A stretch of DNA of 64,000 nucleotides from Lethocerus indicus (GCA_019843655.1 JACDQD010000105.1:5394001-5458000); one strand, 5' to 3'. Counted from the first letter of the stretch, positions 49,920-62,357 are shown. The notes: generated by a model not told the origin, from the sequence alone. Translations and numbers: made by a program.

Positions 49920-50016
49920 CGTACAAGACGAATGTACGTACAGCTCACCGGCCTAATGTGGACCCGATTCAAGGACCAATTGTTTTCCTCGGATGATATC
50001 CCAAGGTCTTCATCCC
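49920..50016 (+). repeat. Diverged direct repeat B, copy 1
   Basis: The core 49952-50016 aligns without gaps to 54140-54204, with 55 of 65 bases identical by hand count. Just upstream CGTACAAGACGAATG (49920-49934) matches 54103-54117 at 14 of 15. Both copies lie in the same orientation about 4.19 kb apart. Substitutions fall in all codon positions of every frame I tried, so it is probably not coding. It could be a low-copy repeat or a duplicated enhancer. Confidence 0.75.
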
Positions 50017-50129
50017 CCCGCGATCGTTAATGGAATGGCGACGAATTAATAAGCGTGGATTTTTAGGCCCTTTCTCATACGGGTTGAAAATAATTATTAG
50101 GGATACACGAAGTCGAATAGCACCGACGG

Positions 50130-51180
50130 TAGTTGCTCGCTGGCAACACGTTTACCGCCGTTTACCCCCGCTATAAACTGTCCCCGGGACACGCACTAAA
50201 AGCTGAGCTCGATCCGGCCCCGCATGGAGAATACCTTCACGTAGACCATCGACCGGCGGCGGCGGACTATGATTTAAGAAACGCGAAATTCTTGCAAATC
50301 TCCTTCGCCGCTAAACATGGCCGGCTCCGGGCGAAACACGCCTCCGACACGTGCTGGCCGGCTCGAATTTATTTAGCTCCGGGCAAAATAGGCGTTTACG
50401 TTTCATTCAATTAGGAGATATGACAAACGACTTCTTCGTCCCAACTGCGAATATATTAAGCAGAGTTGTTCCTACCAGATTTTGAATGGTAAGCTCTGGA
50501 AGTCGTACATTATTGCGTGTAATAATCCGAGAAAAATAAGAATCGTTTATTTCCACCCGGACGGTCTCCCACCTTCCCGGCTGACTTAATATCGTTAATT
50601 TCACTTATTAAAAATATTTAAACGGCACTGTGGAGCCAAACATAAATTAAATGTATTTTATATCGGCGCAAAAGGAGTCCTTTTTACAGCTTTTTCAATT
50701 AGTTTAATCGCACGTTCACAGAGTTGCTGAAGGGAAGAGTGTAAAACGGATGTCAGAACCCGGTTTTGAATGAGCGGTGCACGGAGGCAGGGTCAACTAG
50801 CGCTACAAGGAACTGGAGGAGGGTTGAAAACCAAAATCTTGCCAAAACGTCGGCCTCGTTAGCCGGCCTCTTTGCCTTGCCCTGCGTCCTTGGCGAAGAC
50901 CCCCGGCCGCCTCAACCGAAATTCTCCGACAAATCTCGACATTTTCTCGCCTCCGCCCGCCGCCGGTGGACCGAACTCCTCCGCGGGTCACCCCGGTCTC
51001 CCGGCCCCGGATTTAATTTATTGGTTTTGGCCTTTTAAGTCGGGCCGTTCAGAATTTTATAAAAGAATTCTCGGTGTCCCTCACGGTCGAAAATCCTTGA
51101 ACGACGCCCTGACTGAATATGGTTTCGGCTGCCGTCAATTAAGGGACCCGGCCGACGACTGTATCGTAGTATTCATCAGA
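50130..51180. other. CpG-rich island pair
   Basis: Two GC- and CpG-rich stretches, 50130-50370 and 50800-51180, flank AT-richer DNA. Open frames of 90-100 codons run through both on the plus strand but lack known domains; the first begins with TTG, not ATG. At 51058-51065 TATAAAAG is followed about 25 bases later by CTCACGG, a weak initiator-like word. This could be a promoter, an enhancer island, or a poorly recognised exon. Confidence 0.35.
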
Positions 51181-52055
51181 TAATATTACTCATTTACAAG
51201 GGCATCATCTTTCTTTCGAATGAAAAGGAACCAACTCTTGTGGGTTCGATCCTACAAGAAGATTTATTCATTTCAATACATATAGATTAGCGTATATAAA
51301 TGTGTAAACGCATACTTTACATACATTTAAATAAATAAAAGAAAATAATTTAAATTCCTCGATATTCTCATTAATATCATTATTCACCGAGTAAAATTAA
51401 GTTAAATTATTTTTAACCAATTAAAAAATTAATATAGTAACAGATTTAATGCTACGATTATGTAAATACTTATAAAAGCGAGGTAAATAATTAAGTGCAG
51501 TAAATCTCACACAAGTATTTGTCGACTATCTCACATTTTAATACTTAAAAGTCATCATGGCTGTACCAAATATACGACGCTATTGGGACTGTGGGTAGTG
51601 CTTTATGAAATGTCTGGCAAGTCATAATATTTAAACGATCATACACATATTGTATTATGATTTTAGATACTCCCATTTGTCGGGGGCGCAACTTTCTCCC
51701 GGCCGGGTGTTGCTAAATCTAAAGATTGCGTCCACATACAGTTCATATTCGGGTTGGCCGCCACGGGCCCCGGATTGGAAAACGAGACCGCCGCGCCCAT
51801 TCGGGATTTACAAGTTGCAGTTGCAGCTTTTACCCCGGCCATTTATGCAGATACGCCGACTTTCCCCCCCGACGGCTTGTTAATAAACGGGGAAAAAAAG
51901 TTTTATGATCCGTCCCGCAAACCCGGTTTACTTAGGGGAAAAGTTGAGACAATCGCAAATTATTCGACTACACATCCATGTTTTAAACGGCGCGTTCATA
52001 TTTCCAGATTATCGGCTAAATACAATAAAAACACATTGCAGATGGCATGTAAGTG
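51181..52055. other. No gene recognised
   Basis: AT-rich 51181-51640, then moderately GC-rich 51660-51920 with overlapping plus-strand open frames of 60-100 codons, none of which I can identify. A lone B-box-like GGTTCGATCC lies at 51243. Confidence 0.45.
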
Positions 52056-52088
52056 ATAGGACCTCCATCCCATATCGGAGGGTCCTAT
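52056..52088. repeat. Hairpin, 8+3 bp stem
   Basis: ATAGGACC pairs with GGTCCTAT, and TCC with GGA inside it, leaving one bulged G and a 10-base loop. It is too short for a microRNA precursor and is not followed by a T run. It is a compact dyad in otherwise AT-rich DNA. Confidence 0.75.
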
Positions 52089-53292
52089 GCTGTTACCTCG
52101 ATCACGAAAAAAAGGAAATTCAATATTTCCTTCGAATTGAATTGGATCCAGCGCGTACGAACATTTCATTTATATTACAACAATATATTTTGGCTGTGAA
52201 TGGCGAAACAAGTTACTAATAATAGAGAATAACTGCACAAAGTCGACCACAAAACTCTCTGCAGTCAACTGATGACGAATATAATAATGGTTAATAACCG
52301 AGTAATTTATCACGCGACACTTCACCTTGCAAGAACAGGCGTTTAGAAAACAAAAGTGACACTCTATCCTGAGGTTGAAACCCAGATTATACAGAATAAT
52401 ATTGGCATTCTGCCCCGTAGTGGTCGTAAACAAAGAATACGTACCGTCGACTCGTTTCTCGGTATAAATAAGAGCCAATGAGAAAGGGCCTGGCATTCAA
52501 TTTTCGGACGGTGCTTCACGGGGAACTCTGAATTAATGTTCGGGATGTTTAAATTAAAATCTTATGCACGCGCCGAGAAAACGACTGGGTCTTCTTCTGG
52601 CTCTATGAGTAAATTCAGAACCCAGATGTTTAGAGTTTAAAGAGAATAGGGAGGGCTATTTGTTATTTCGTCGAGGTCGCCTGGATATTTTACGTATCCC
52701 AAAATATTCAATAAAGTCATATAATATATGACTGGTTTTTTTTTAATAGTCCGTTTTGAAGTAGTATCAAACAACCGAAATTGATAGGTACCTATACCCT
52801 ATATTCTAGGTAGGTTTACCCTGTGGGAATAATACTATTATAACTGTGTAATTTTCCCCGTGCAGTGCCGGAAGCAATTCTGAGTAGTTGCATATGAACC
52901 TCGTCGAAGATTGGCGTTCGTTAAGCCGGTCAAACATTTGCAGTGCAAACTGGAGATAAAAGCTACCCTTCACCTTCTCGGCGACCGATTAGGAGCCGGA
53001 CCGGATCTGTTTGCGCTGAAATGAATCAGGGCCGAGTCACGTTGGCACTGCACTTGTGTTATCTCGACTGCGGGGTTCGTTCAACCGTTGCCGGCGGGGG
53101 GGAGGATTTTACGATCGCCGACCTAAACTCGGGCAAACAGGGGACACATCATCGCCCGAGGTGAGCGCGCATCCCCCAAGTTTGCGTATTACCTGGAAAC
53201 TGATAACGGGGAGCGGCGTTTACGTAATTGAAGAAAACTGCGCAGAACGGAGTCAACGAACTCTTTGAAACAATAAAAAAATAACCGAAATG
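52089..53292. other. No gene recognised
   Basis: AT-rich with a GC-moderate patch at 52920-53240, including a run of seven G near 53096. Short open frames only. Confidence 0.5.
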
Positions 53293-53296
53293 ACGT

Positions 53297-53340
<44 letters not shown>

Positions 53341-53346
53341 GTTATT
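53293..53346. repeat. (TA)n microsatellite flanked by an 8-bp direct repeat
   Basis: About 20 TA units are bounded by ACGTTATT at 53293-53300 and again at 53339-53346. An exact 8-bp repeat at both edges looks like a target-site duplication, or like a tandem duplication into which the TA run expanded. Confidence 0.9.
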
Positions 53347-54102
53347 TATAATTGTTATTATTTGATATTTTAATTGCCTTATATTAAAATTACGTTTAAT
53401 TATAGATTTATAATATAGGTTGATTGCACGATATGGCTGATGAAAGTAAGAATTGTATATTACAGAATTTTTATAGGCCATTCTTCTTGGATTAAGACTC
53501 CATATGTATCCATATATTATCCACCTAATAACTTTATTATATCAAAATATATAAAAATTTGAACAGAAAGCATAGGCCAATAGTTAGTTTTCTTAACAGT
53601 CAGTACCAATATTTTGGAGCTCAGTTGATTACTTTAACTTTATATTAACGAAGTTTAACAACTAATGAAAGCGGTTAAGCTATCGTCGGTTATTTATCAC
53701 CTAAATTAACACCATTACTCTTCAAATTATGAATTCCTCAAGCATTCGGTGTCATTCGTCCCGCGCATGACTACAGTCAGTTTTTGTTTTATTAACACTG
53801 CATTACAAATACCAAATTCCTGTCATCCGGGCTAATATGTGGGCGACAAGCCGCATCCTAGAATGATTCAGTATTGTTCGGTTATGATTCATGGACGACG
53901 ACTCGCGCATTATAATTACTTAAATCCTTCGGGCGACCGATCATCCTACTCGCCGGAGTTCGATTCGCAGTAGAGAATCGCGTAGAAGACCGCGGAGGAC
54001 GATGCCGTCGAGGAATTAATCGAAAATTGACCTCGCAATTGCAATTAGCGCAATGACGTCCCCGGAGGGGGGAAAACAGAATTTAGATTAGGTTCAATGT
54101 TT

Positions 54103-54204
54103 CGTACAATACGAATGCAGCTGCACTCTACAATTTCGACCTTATGTTGAACCGATTGAAGGACCAATTGTGTTCATTGGATGATGTTTCAAGGTCTTCA
54201 TCCC
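54103..54204 (+). repeat. Diverged direct repeat B, copy 2
   Basis: This is the partner of 49920-50016 (85% over the 65-base core). The spacing between the upstream CGTACAATACGAATG block and the core is about five bases longer than in copy 1. AT-rich DNA lies on its right. No terminal structures are visible. Confidence 0.75.
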
Positions 54205-54892
54205 TTAGTGCAACTATAAATGCCATGACTCGCGTAATCGTTTGCTCTGTCGTTTGAAAAAGACCAATGTCTCAAAATGGCCGTATTAATTTATTTATAA
54301 TTATATCAAATAAATTAATTAAGTGTTTGATGAATGATTGTCATCATTATAATGTCAGCTGGTTCGGCTAAACAGTGTAATAACAATTAATTATTTATGC
54401 GAGTATGCCAAAAATAAGTCGTAATGGATTGGGTGGGAATACAATTCTCAGACGCCCAAATTGAGCCCGTAAAATCAGAACCAGTCACTGGACCTTGGAC
54501 TTGATTATAACAATAAAACGGTATGTTTTTTATTCTATTTCATTGATAAAATACTGGTCACCGAAATATTCCTCACTAGGTCGTTAAGCAGAAGGCTACC
54601 GGTATTCGGGACACGACCTCAATTCGTTTCCAGGGGCGTCCTGCGGTTTAGTTGCTCTCAATTCTCGGTGAAATGAAGAAGTGACACTCCTGAAGAACAT
54701 AATAACGGATGGCCCATTTGGATTACGGTAGACAGCGGGATGGTACAAATCGTACATTGAATGGGCGTCGGTGAACGGTGGATTTCCACGCATGCTGGTT
54801 TTATATAAGTAGAATAGAAACATTTCGTGTTAAGATACTATAGAATTAGGAAAACCTTTGAACTGTAAGTTATTGATCCCATTATAAGCCAG

Positions 54893-54936
54893 TTATACCT
54901 TTTTTATACCTTCTTATACCTATTGTGTTTATACCT
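54893..54936 (+). repeat. Irregular array of TTATACCT words
   Basis: TTATACCT occurs at 54893-54900, 54914-54921 and 54929-54936, with a fourth TTATACCT formed by the T run near 54904-54911. Four copies within 45 bases with uneven spacing suggest clustered binding sites or a decayed minisatellite. Confidence 0.8.
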
Positions 54937-56600
54937 TTCTAGTTTCACAGTGATGTTCTAATAATAGCAATAATAATCGGGAAGACTAGCAAAAAATACC
55001 TTGAAGTAATACTGAGTTGCAGTTATAAAGATAAGGACAACCAAATGTCCTCCAGAAGAGGTTTTATTATTCGACGAACCGTAACGTTTTTATGATCGAA
55101 ATTAGGTGGAGAGAGCTCGAAGCAAACGGTCCAGGGGCAAATCGAACCGTTTCACTTAACACCTTATCTTTATAATCCGTTTAAATACAAAAGAAAAGAT
55201 ATTTCGGTTCCTTGAATAGGGCTTCCTAATTAAGCCTGCCATTCTTGGAAAGTGTTATTCAGATTTCGAACTCGCATTTACAGCGGCCATTAGAGTCGCC
55301 CATGAACTTGCCATCAGAATTCCGGAACAGAGCCCAGTCAAATGTTACTGAGAGAGTCCTGGAATACTTCCTGGAATATATTTCGGAAAAGCCGGTGGTA
55401 TTTCCCCTTCTCCTCCGCTCCAGGATACTCGAAAAAGTCACCCGCCATTCTTACTTATGCATACACCGCAGTGTGCGTCATCGTTTCTCCTAATGGTTCC
55501 ACTTATCCGTGACCTTCTAAAGACGCATGATAATGACCCCAATACTATTATATATAGGTGCAACCTAAAATGGTCGCCGAAGGTAGGTACAATTTTTAAC
55601 ACAAATTTCCAGCCCCTTTAGAATATTTTAGATCTTAAATAAAGGTAAAAAAATTCCGCCCTGAGGAATCTGGCAAGCGACCAAAATTGAAGACAATAGT
55701 CATTAAAAAAAAATAATGCGACGTCGAATTTTTCGGTGTTAAAAAATGAAAAAATACGGTTATCTCGGAGGGACGATGTCCTAAAGTGGGCGCTGAAATA
55801 TGAATCCTCTTTTTCCTAACGTCTCCTTTGCTCAGAAACAGAGAGCGGCCTTAACATTTGTATGCGTGGGTATTGCCGGCATAGACTACTCAGGTTAAAC
55901 ACCCCTTTTGGGCTGGACGAAGGCCAAAATGAGAGTTAGAGAGAAAGAGAGCGCGAGAGGGAGTGACGGAGATGGGTTAAGAGAAGAAAGGATGATACGA
56001 AAAACGGGAGATGACTTGTACAGTTCATGTATTAACTTAAATAATCAAAATCTTGAAATTTAGACTCCGAGAGAAAGAACAAACTGAAGACTACGTTTAT
56101 TCTGCATTCAATTACTAACTATATGAAGAATACAAATCCTTGTATGGGATAAAATATTTAGAATGGACAAATTCCTAACCTAAGCGACTCCAAATTTCGC
56201 TAATGTATTACATACAATTTCCAATATGTGGCGAATTTTCATTATACTTATTCATGCTGATAGTATGCATGTTGAGAAATCGCATTCGACATCAAAATTC
56301 CATAAAATGCAAATGGGTTCGAAATTCGTCCACGGGTTCTCACCTGGGCTATCTTTGGGCTGTAATTTGATTTTTAACGGGACATCTTGGAAGGCCTTGG
56401 TGCGGTTTTGAGTCGGGTCGGCCGACCTAAATACGCAACCCGAAACGACTAAAGTGGGCCAGGTGTTTCGGATGCTCAGCGAATGAAAATGTTCAAAAAT
56501 AACTGGGGACAAGGTTGGGCACTAGTTAAAATCTCTTCCAAATTACCTATATAGATAGAAATTCATTTATTATTTCTTCCGACGGTGGATACAGAACAAT
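54937..56600. other. No gene recognised; STAT-like dyad and purine tract
   Basis: TCCTGGAATA is tandemly repeated at 55357-55366 and 55369-55378, creating TTCCTGGAA at 55368-55376, which fits the STAT consensus TTCNNNGAA. TTCCGGAA lies 48 bases upstream at 55320-55327. A plus-strand open frame crosses this (55245-55493) but starts without ATG. A GAGA-rich purine tract lies at 55925-55990. Confidence 0.4.
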
Positions 56601-58244
56601 TGAAAAATTATTTATTTACTAACAATCGGAATAAGCCTACGCGAGGGGACTGTTTCTTTTCCAGACCGAATAAACATAAATCTGTCAGAATTGCAGACAT
56701 ACTGCCAGAAAAAAAGGAAGAAATGCATCCGGACGCTGAAGAATCGGTTTAACATTGTATCGCGCGAGTTACCGAGTAGGAGAGAAATCGGTATGCATAA
56801 TGATTTATCATAAATTGAAAACCTGTCAATACCAATGAAAGTAAAAACGTTTTCCGACCTTGGAAAACAAATCATTACGAGGGCTGACAAAAAAATATAA
56901 CCGTTGAACTAAGAAAAAGACACGGGTAAGAGCCTTGAATCATTATAATTTACCCGTGCGCACGTACCTCCAATACATCCATACTCATTGCGCTAACGGC
57001 AATGCTTATAGACTTGAACGGAAATGTTAGCGCAGTGAGAAAAACGATGTTTTACACATAAGTCGTAGACCAGAACCACGATAATAATTTCATTGTGATG
57101 TAATTTCATATACATTACAAATAATGGGGCAGTTAATTATCATCAATAAACATTGTTTAATGTTTTTAATTTCCTCGACTCGACGACAAATTTAAATATA
57201 AGCGTGGCGATAATGATCCGAACGAACGTTCGGTTCGCCAAAACACCGCCCAACTGGACCTGTCAATTATCGATTTCTAGAATTCACGAAAATATAATTA
57301 CAGGCTGTGCAAAAATGTTATCGAAGTCTTTAATAGATAAACGCGATTACTCGCTGTCCAATTTCAGTCGCTTGGTCGATGCCATTATAACCTCTATTCC
57401 GTCTAATACACAGAATATATTCTGTAATATGTATATCGTTAGTTTTAAGCCATATATACGTTTGGGGAGGTGTGTAAGAGACGGGTGCAAGGGAAGATTG
57501 GCAGACTAGTGACAGTAACAGCCAGAAATACACTACGGGACAAATGTAGTACTCGGGAGACATTTATTAGGACAGGGTCGGTCCGACCGCTGTCACTTTG
57601 CAGACAACGATCTAGAGTGTGTCAGGGTAGTAAAGAGAACCGAAAATTGAAACCGCTCTTATAACTCCGCCCTGTAGAGTTGTGATTCCACAGTTATTGT
57701 CATTCCTTTATGTATAATTCGGAGTTTCGTGCCATATGTATTAAATAAAAATTCAACTACCCCGCTGAATAAATAGGAAAGGGATAATGTTGAGGAAACC
57801 TTCAAAACAGAAGAAATTTGAATGTGGTCATGACATACATTTATGTGAAAGGACGTACGAATATATAATAGAATATAAACTAATACCGATAGTTTCAAGT
57901 TTTAGTATTATTTTTAAAATGAGGAAGGGAAATTTTATACGGGAAATTGATATCCAGAAAATTGAATTAAATGTGTAGCAATTGGCATGTTAACAGGCAA
58001 GGTTACAAGAAAACAAATATCCTCGTGAAATTCCAACACGGATGGAACAACAACACAAATATTAACATCTAAATAAATAAAAGTTTTCTATACATAAAAA
58101 GGGGTGTGATTATAAATCAAATGATACAATAGAAGGGCGTCGACATTCGTAATCTACTTGATAAATTCAGAAGAATTAATTAACATTGTGTAGACAACTG
58201 AAATTTTCTTTACATGTCAATGTCCAACAGATATCGGGTAATAC
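56601..58244. other. No gene recognised
   Basis: AT-rich. A near-palindrome, CGAACGAACGTTCGGTTCG, lies near 57219-57237. Open frames up to 118 codons (57153-57509 +) start without a convincing context and show no domain. Confidence 0.5.
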
Positions 58245-58258
58245 TTCGAGTACTCGAA
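58245..58258. repeat. Perfect 14-bp palindrome
   Basis: TTCGAGTACTCGAA is identical to its own reverse complement. It stands at the left edge of a GC-richer, CpG-rich region (58290-58700) and could be a dimer-binding site. Palindromes of this length occur occasionally by chance in 64 kb. Confidence 0.85.
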
Positions 58259-60800
58259 ATAATCGTTCACCGATCTCGTGTATTGGAACCGCGATTGAGT
58301 TTGAGTTGGGTTGCGGAGTGTAGCGGCCCACGCTGGAGCTCATCTCGCGGGTACCACGCCTCTACTGCAGGCGCGGGCATTGTCCACGCCTAATGGAGAA
58401 TTAGCAAGGCTCGGCCTCCCTGTAACCGAGATCGGCTGAGTGCCTCTATTTATAATACGGGACGGGTTTCTTGTCCAAGGTCGATATTAGTTCAGCTGTT
58501 CCAAGTATGTCTGCCGCGGCGTTACCCGTTCCTTACATTGGGGCCGATTCACTTTTGCAGCCGGCCCGTATTTCGGACAGAAAATTTCAGTTCGGAGAGT
58601 GAAAAATAGACTTCTAAAAATCATCATGGAATTTGGTTTCCCAGCGTTAGGTCGAAGGTGTCCCCGCGGCAAGGTTTTTCGGGGCAACGATTTCGGCAAA
58701 AGGTCCCCATGGAATATGTATGAGTTCTCGCGGGTTCTGTCACAACTCGGTGACTAAAAAGCGGCCCGACAGTCACCACACGAATTGCCAATTCATTGCC
58801 GTCATGGCGACGATAAAACTCAGTAAGAGTTCAACGCTGATGGCGTTCAAGATTGAAATAAAAAAAATTATTCTCTTAACGTGAAATTTAGAGTTGTAAT
58901 CATTAAACAAAAATTTTGGGGAAAATGTTTAAGTCGTTGGGTCGCAGGAGCATCAATTTTTCACTGGCAGAATGTTACTGTCGATGGGAGACCGAAAATT
59001 GCAGGATGAATGTGGTAAGATAAAAAAAAAACGCACCCACGGCCAGGATGCTGTGAACATGCAACTCCTCCAGTGGTCCCGCAGGATACACGCCCACCGG
59101 AGATAAATAGCCAAATGATTTATTTCTCAAAATAGAGCTAATGATCGTTATTCGGAACCTTCTTCTGCTTAATCTCTTCGTCTTTTTTTCCCACATCCTT
59201 GCCGTCGGCCATTCTGGTGAAATTAAAATCTGCCTACAGTGGTGACCGGCCATTAGTCAATCGAAACTATTTGGTGGCAGGGCAAAAAGCTATTTTCCAA
59301 AGACAATAACGTATCATCATGGTCAATACACGGTATTATAAACGAAACGTTGTACATTTGTACCATTATACAATGTCAAACGTCCGCAACATTATTCAAT
59401 TTTATTACGCATTGTACACAAAATATTTTTGTTAGCAATTTCAGGCCAGGTTTAGGTTTTAGGCAATGTAATTAAGATATCAAATATAATATAACGACAA
59501 TAAAATCCAAAGAATTGCTCAAGAAATCCAAAGAATCCTCCCGTAATTAACGGATTTATTTTTTGTTGAATTTTTAAAAAATACTTTCAACAAATGGAAA
59601 ATAACCTTCGATGTAATGTTCGAAAAGTTGAGAAAATGTTTTCGGCCAAGATCTCGATATATTTTTAACGTATCTTCGGTCGCGGCCGGCAGGCGCGTAG
59701 CCCGTAGCCGAAGGTGCAACGATCCCGTTTCTGTTTGCAAAACTATTTTCGTCGGTCCTCCAAGGTCAGTATCACGCGAGAGAGCTAGGCCTCTGTTTTC
59801 CTACCGCTCTACGCTCTCCAATACCGCCGCTACTACTGCCGTTTCAACAACTCTTCAAACAGCCTTAAGTCGCTAATTCCACGACAGAAAAATGAATTTA
59901 AAATTACAAACAGACGAAGACTGGAATGTGTGGGCCGCGCTCAAAACCCTTTCACCTTTACTACACTTGCTGAGACTCACCGACCTGCCGATGGATACCT
60001 ACTGCAGATGACGAGCAGCCGAAACCGTCTAGCAAACGTGTAGACGTCTTGAGACGCTTGGAAATCGGGACTAATGAGCGGCCATAGGCGAAAGCCTAGG
60101 ACACGCCAAACAGAATAGAATGGATAAAAAAAAACAAATCGCTCGCTCTTCAACGACTTGGCTCCCAAATGAGTTCACTCACTCGAACGCGCCACCGCCT
60201 TTACTTTCGTCTCTCTGGGGGGTCTTCACACTTTCGAAGCGGTCTAATTATTTCGATTCGGGCCTCGCCGATATGTAACCAGATCTCCCTTCTACTTGTA
60301 CGGTTAACGCCTGGATTCCATCCAAAAAATGTTTCTGAGGATTTGGCTCCTTTTTCCTTGTTTTTTTAATTATGCCCATGAAATCAGGCTCCGTGAAATA
60401 GTCTAACTTATTATATAATAACTCTTGCGATATTATTTCTCGACCCGCTTATTTGGTCCTTAGGTAGACCGCTTTCAATTTTCGGTCAATAGCCTCGTGA
60501 CACAGTAACGGTAACTGACAAGACGCTTCATCGGCGGTCGACATGCATAGAGTACCTCACTATATTAATGACGGCATACTACAGACGGCGGCGTAAAGCC
60601 GAATCTAGCCTAGCTTGGGAAAATATGGGGGAGTAGGAATAGAAAACGGCAAGTGTTGGAGATATTCCAAGCCTTCGCGGACCTCCAAACAAATACCAAA
60701 AAGCCTAACTTATATTTATATATTTTTTTCTCGACAACTAAATAAACACAATTTTGGGCATAGCTATTGGCCTGTAGTCTAGCTAGTTATATGAGTAAAT
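58259..60800. other. GC-rich patch 58290-58700, otherwise nothing recognised
   Basis: The patch holds two CCACGCC boxes (near 58353 and 58384), a possible KLF/Sp-type signal, and minus-strand open frames with no domain. CpG-containing patches recur at 59670-59870 and 60160-60260. No RNA gene or repeat is visible. Confidence 0.4.
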
Positions 60801-60810
60801 ACGTTGCGCA

Positions 60811-60842
60811 TTAACCATTCGGCTTCTGTACAGGTAAGTAAT
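60811..60842 (+). other. Plus-strand ratchet-like splice junction
   Basis: GGCTTCTGTACAG is joined directly to GTAAGTAA, a perfect donor match, with the junction between 60833 and 60834. The pyrimidine tract is short. It has the zero-length-exon form of a recursive splice site but on the opposite strand to the stronger candidates, so it may be chance or may belong to another transcript. Confidence 0.25.
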
Positions 60843-62309
60843 AGGAGCGGAGCCTACGGCTTTCGTAATATGATACTGTACTAAAAATAAAAAAATATTA
60901 GAAGGCCATAGTCGAAGGTGTACAGATGACAGGCGAAGCAACTTATTATTCCTATATTAGAAATAAATCGTATAGTTCTTTTTTATATATAAAAAAAACA
61001 TTCCTCGGCAAGCTGGAGGCAGTAAAAAATGGCAGAAACCTTATTATGAAAGGAAGAGTAAATCTCGGCAATAACTGACCGAGAAAAAGACTTCGGCCTC
61101 GGCCGTAACATTCGGCATTACGAGGGAGGCCTTCCGATTAATTTGAATAATTTAAAATACACGGCAATAATTTAGGCCGAAAATTGCCCTCGCTTTGAGC
61201 CGGAGACGGGTCTAATGCCGAAACCGTGAAAAAGATCACACGAGGCTTCAGTTCAGAATTATTCCCTGACACGGACTCGTGTGTTTGGAAAACGAAAAAT
61301 GTTGTTCTCTTTTTGCCTACTCTAACGTTACATAAAATTGGTGATTTAAGTCGAAAACTGAAAACACCTTTAATCCGCGAGTATAATTTAACAGACGGAT
61401 TTTTTATTAAACCTTTAAGAGAGAAAAAAATCGAAGCAGCATTTTGCCTTTCGCTATATACAATAGCCCAAATACTTTGATAATACATGTAGCGTTGCAA
61501 GTAACAATAACTTCAAATGATATAATATTAATAGGTGAACAATCTGCCACCTAATCTAATGAAAATAGAGCTCACTGATATAATGATATCAACGGAGTTT
61601 AGATATTAATGTCGGGAATACTAAATTTGTCGAACTTTTTTATTAACGAGGTGCTTATAAGGACGTCAGCGTTATCACCACTCAGTTAACAATAGTGTAT
61701 ACCTCCCGTGCTAAAGAAGATTGTCTATTTTGATCCGAAACGAGAACACGATCTCTGCTCTCGAATTAAATACGCCGAAGAGAATGGAATTATTCTAATC
61801 AGAAATCCTAATAAACGATACTCTGATGTTGTAGAACGGACACCGATTCAAAACCAAGCCAAAAGGAGACAATTTAACGCGGAACCTAAGCCGGGGTTCC
61901 TTTCAGACAAACTGGCCAGAGCCACAGCCCAGGGTCGGCCACAGAGGAAGCGACCAATTATTGTTCCATTACCGTCACATTTCACTTTTCTTTTTCTGTT
62001 GTCCAATGTTTCCGCCCTTATCCGCTTTTCAGTTTCCGGCCACCGTAACGAGGCCCGGGTCAGGCCACAGTGGATACTGCCTTCTATCCTTCTAATCTAC
62101 TTGCCTCTTTTCTATTTTAATTTATCGAATCATGTCCACTAATTTTCTGATTAAAAACCGGATATAGTACATTATTTGTTCGAAAATCAATAACACGATT
62201 CAACAATTCAATCATATGAATTCATTTTGACTCGTCATTCTAATTTAATATACTCGGTGTTTTTTATAAATTACAGAGGAGGGATGGGATAAATCAGAAA
62301 TATCAACTG
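60843..62309. other. No gene recognised; longest open frame of the window
   Basis: The frame 61708-62142 (+) is open for 144 codons. It begins at GTG rather than ATG, its first half is rich in Lys, Arg and Glu, and its second half is hydrophobic. I recognise no domain. One frame of this length is expected by chance in a window of this size and composition. CpG-containing CGGC words cluster near 61060-61130. Confidence 0.4.

Positions 62310-62354
<45 letters not shown>
62310..62354. repeat. (TA)n microsatellite
   Basis: About 22 TA units lie 18 bases left of the inverted-repeat element. TA-rich DNA is a preferred insertion target for TA-duplicating transposons. Confidence 0.95.

Positions 62355-62357
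<3 letters not shown>

Noticed and set aside
61708..62142. 144-codon open frame, the longest in the window
   Set aside because: It begins at GTG, has no recognisable domain and changes character midway. One such frame is expected by chance at this length and composition.
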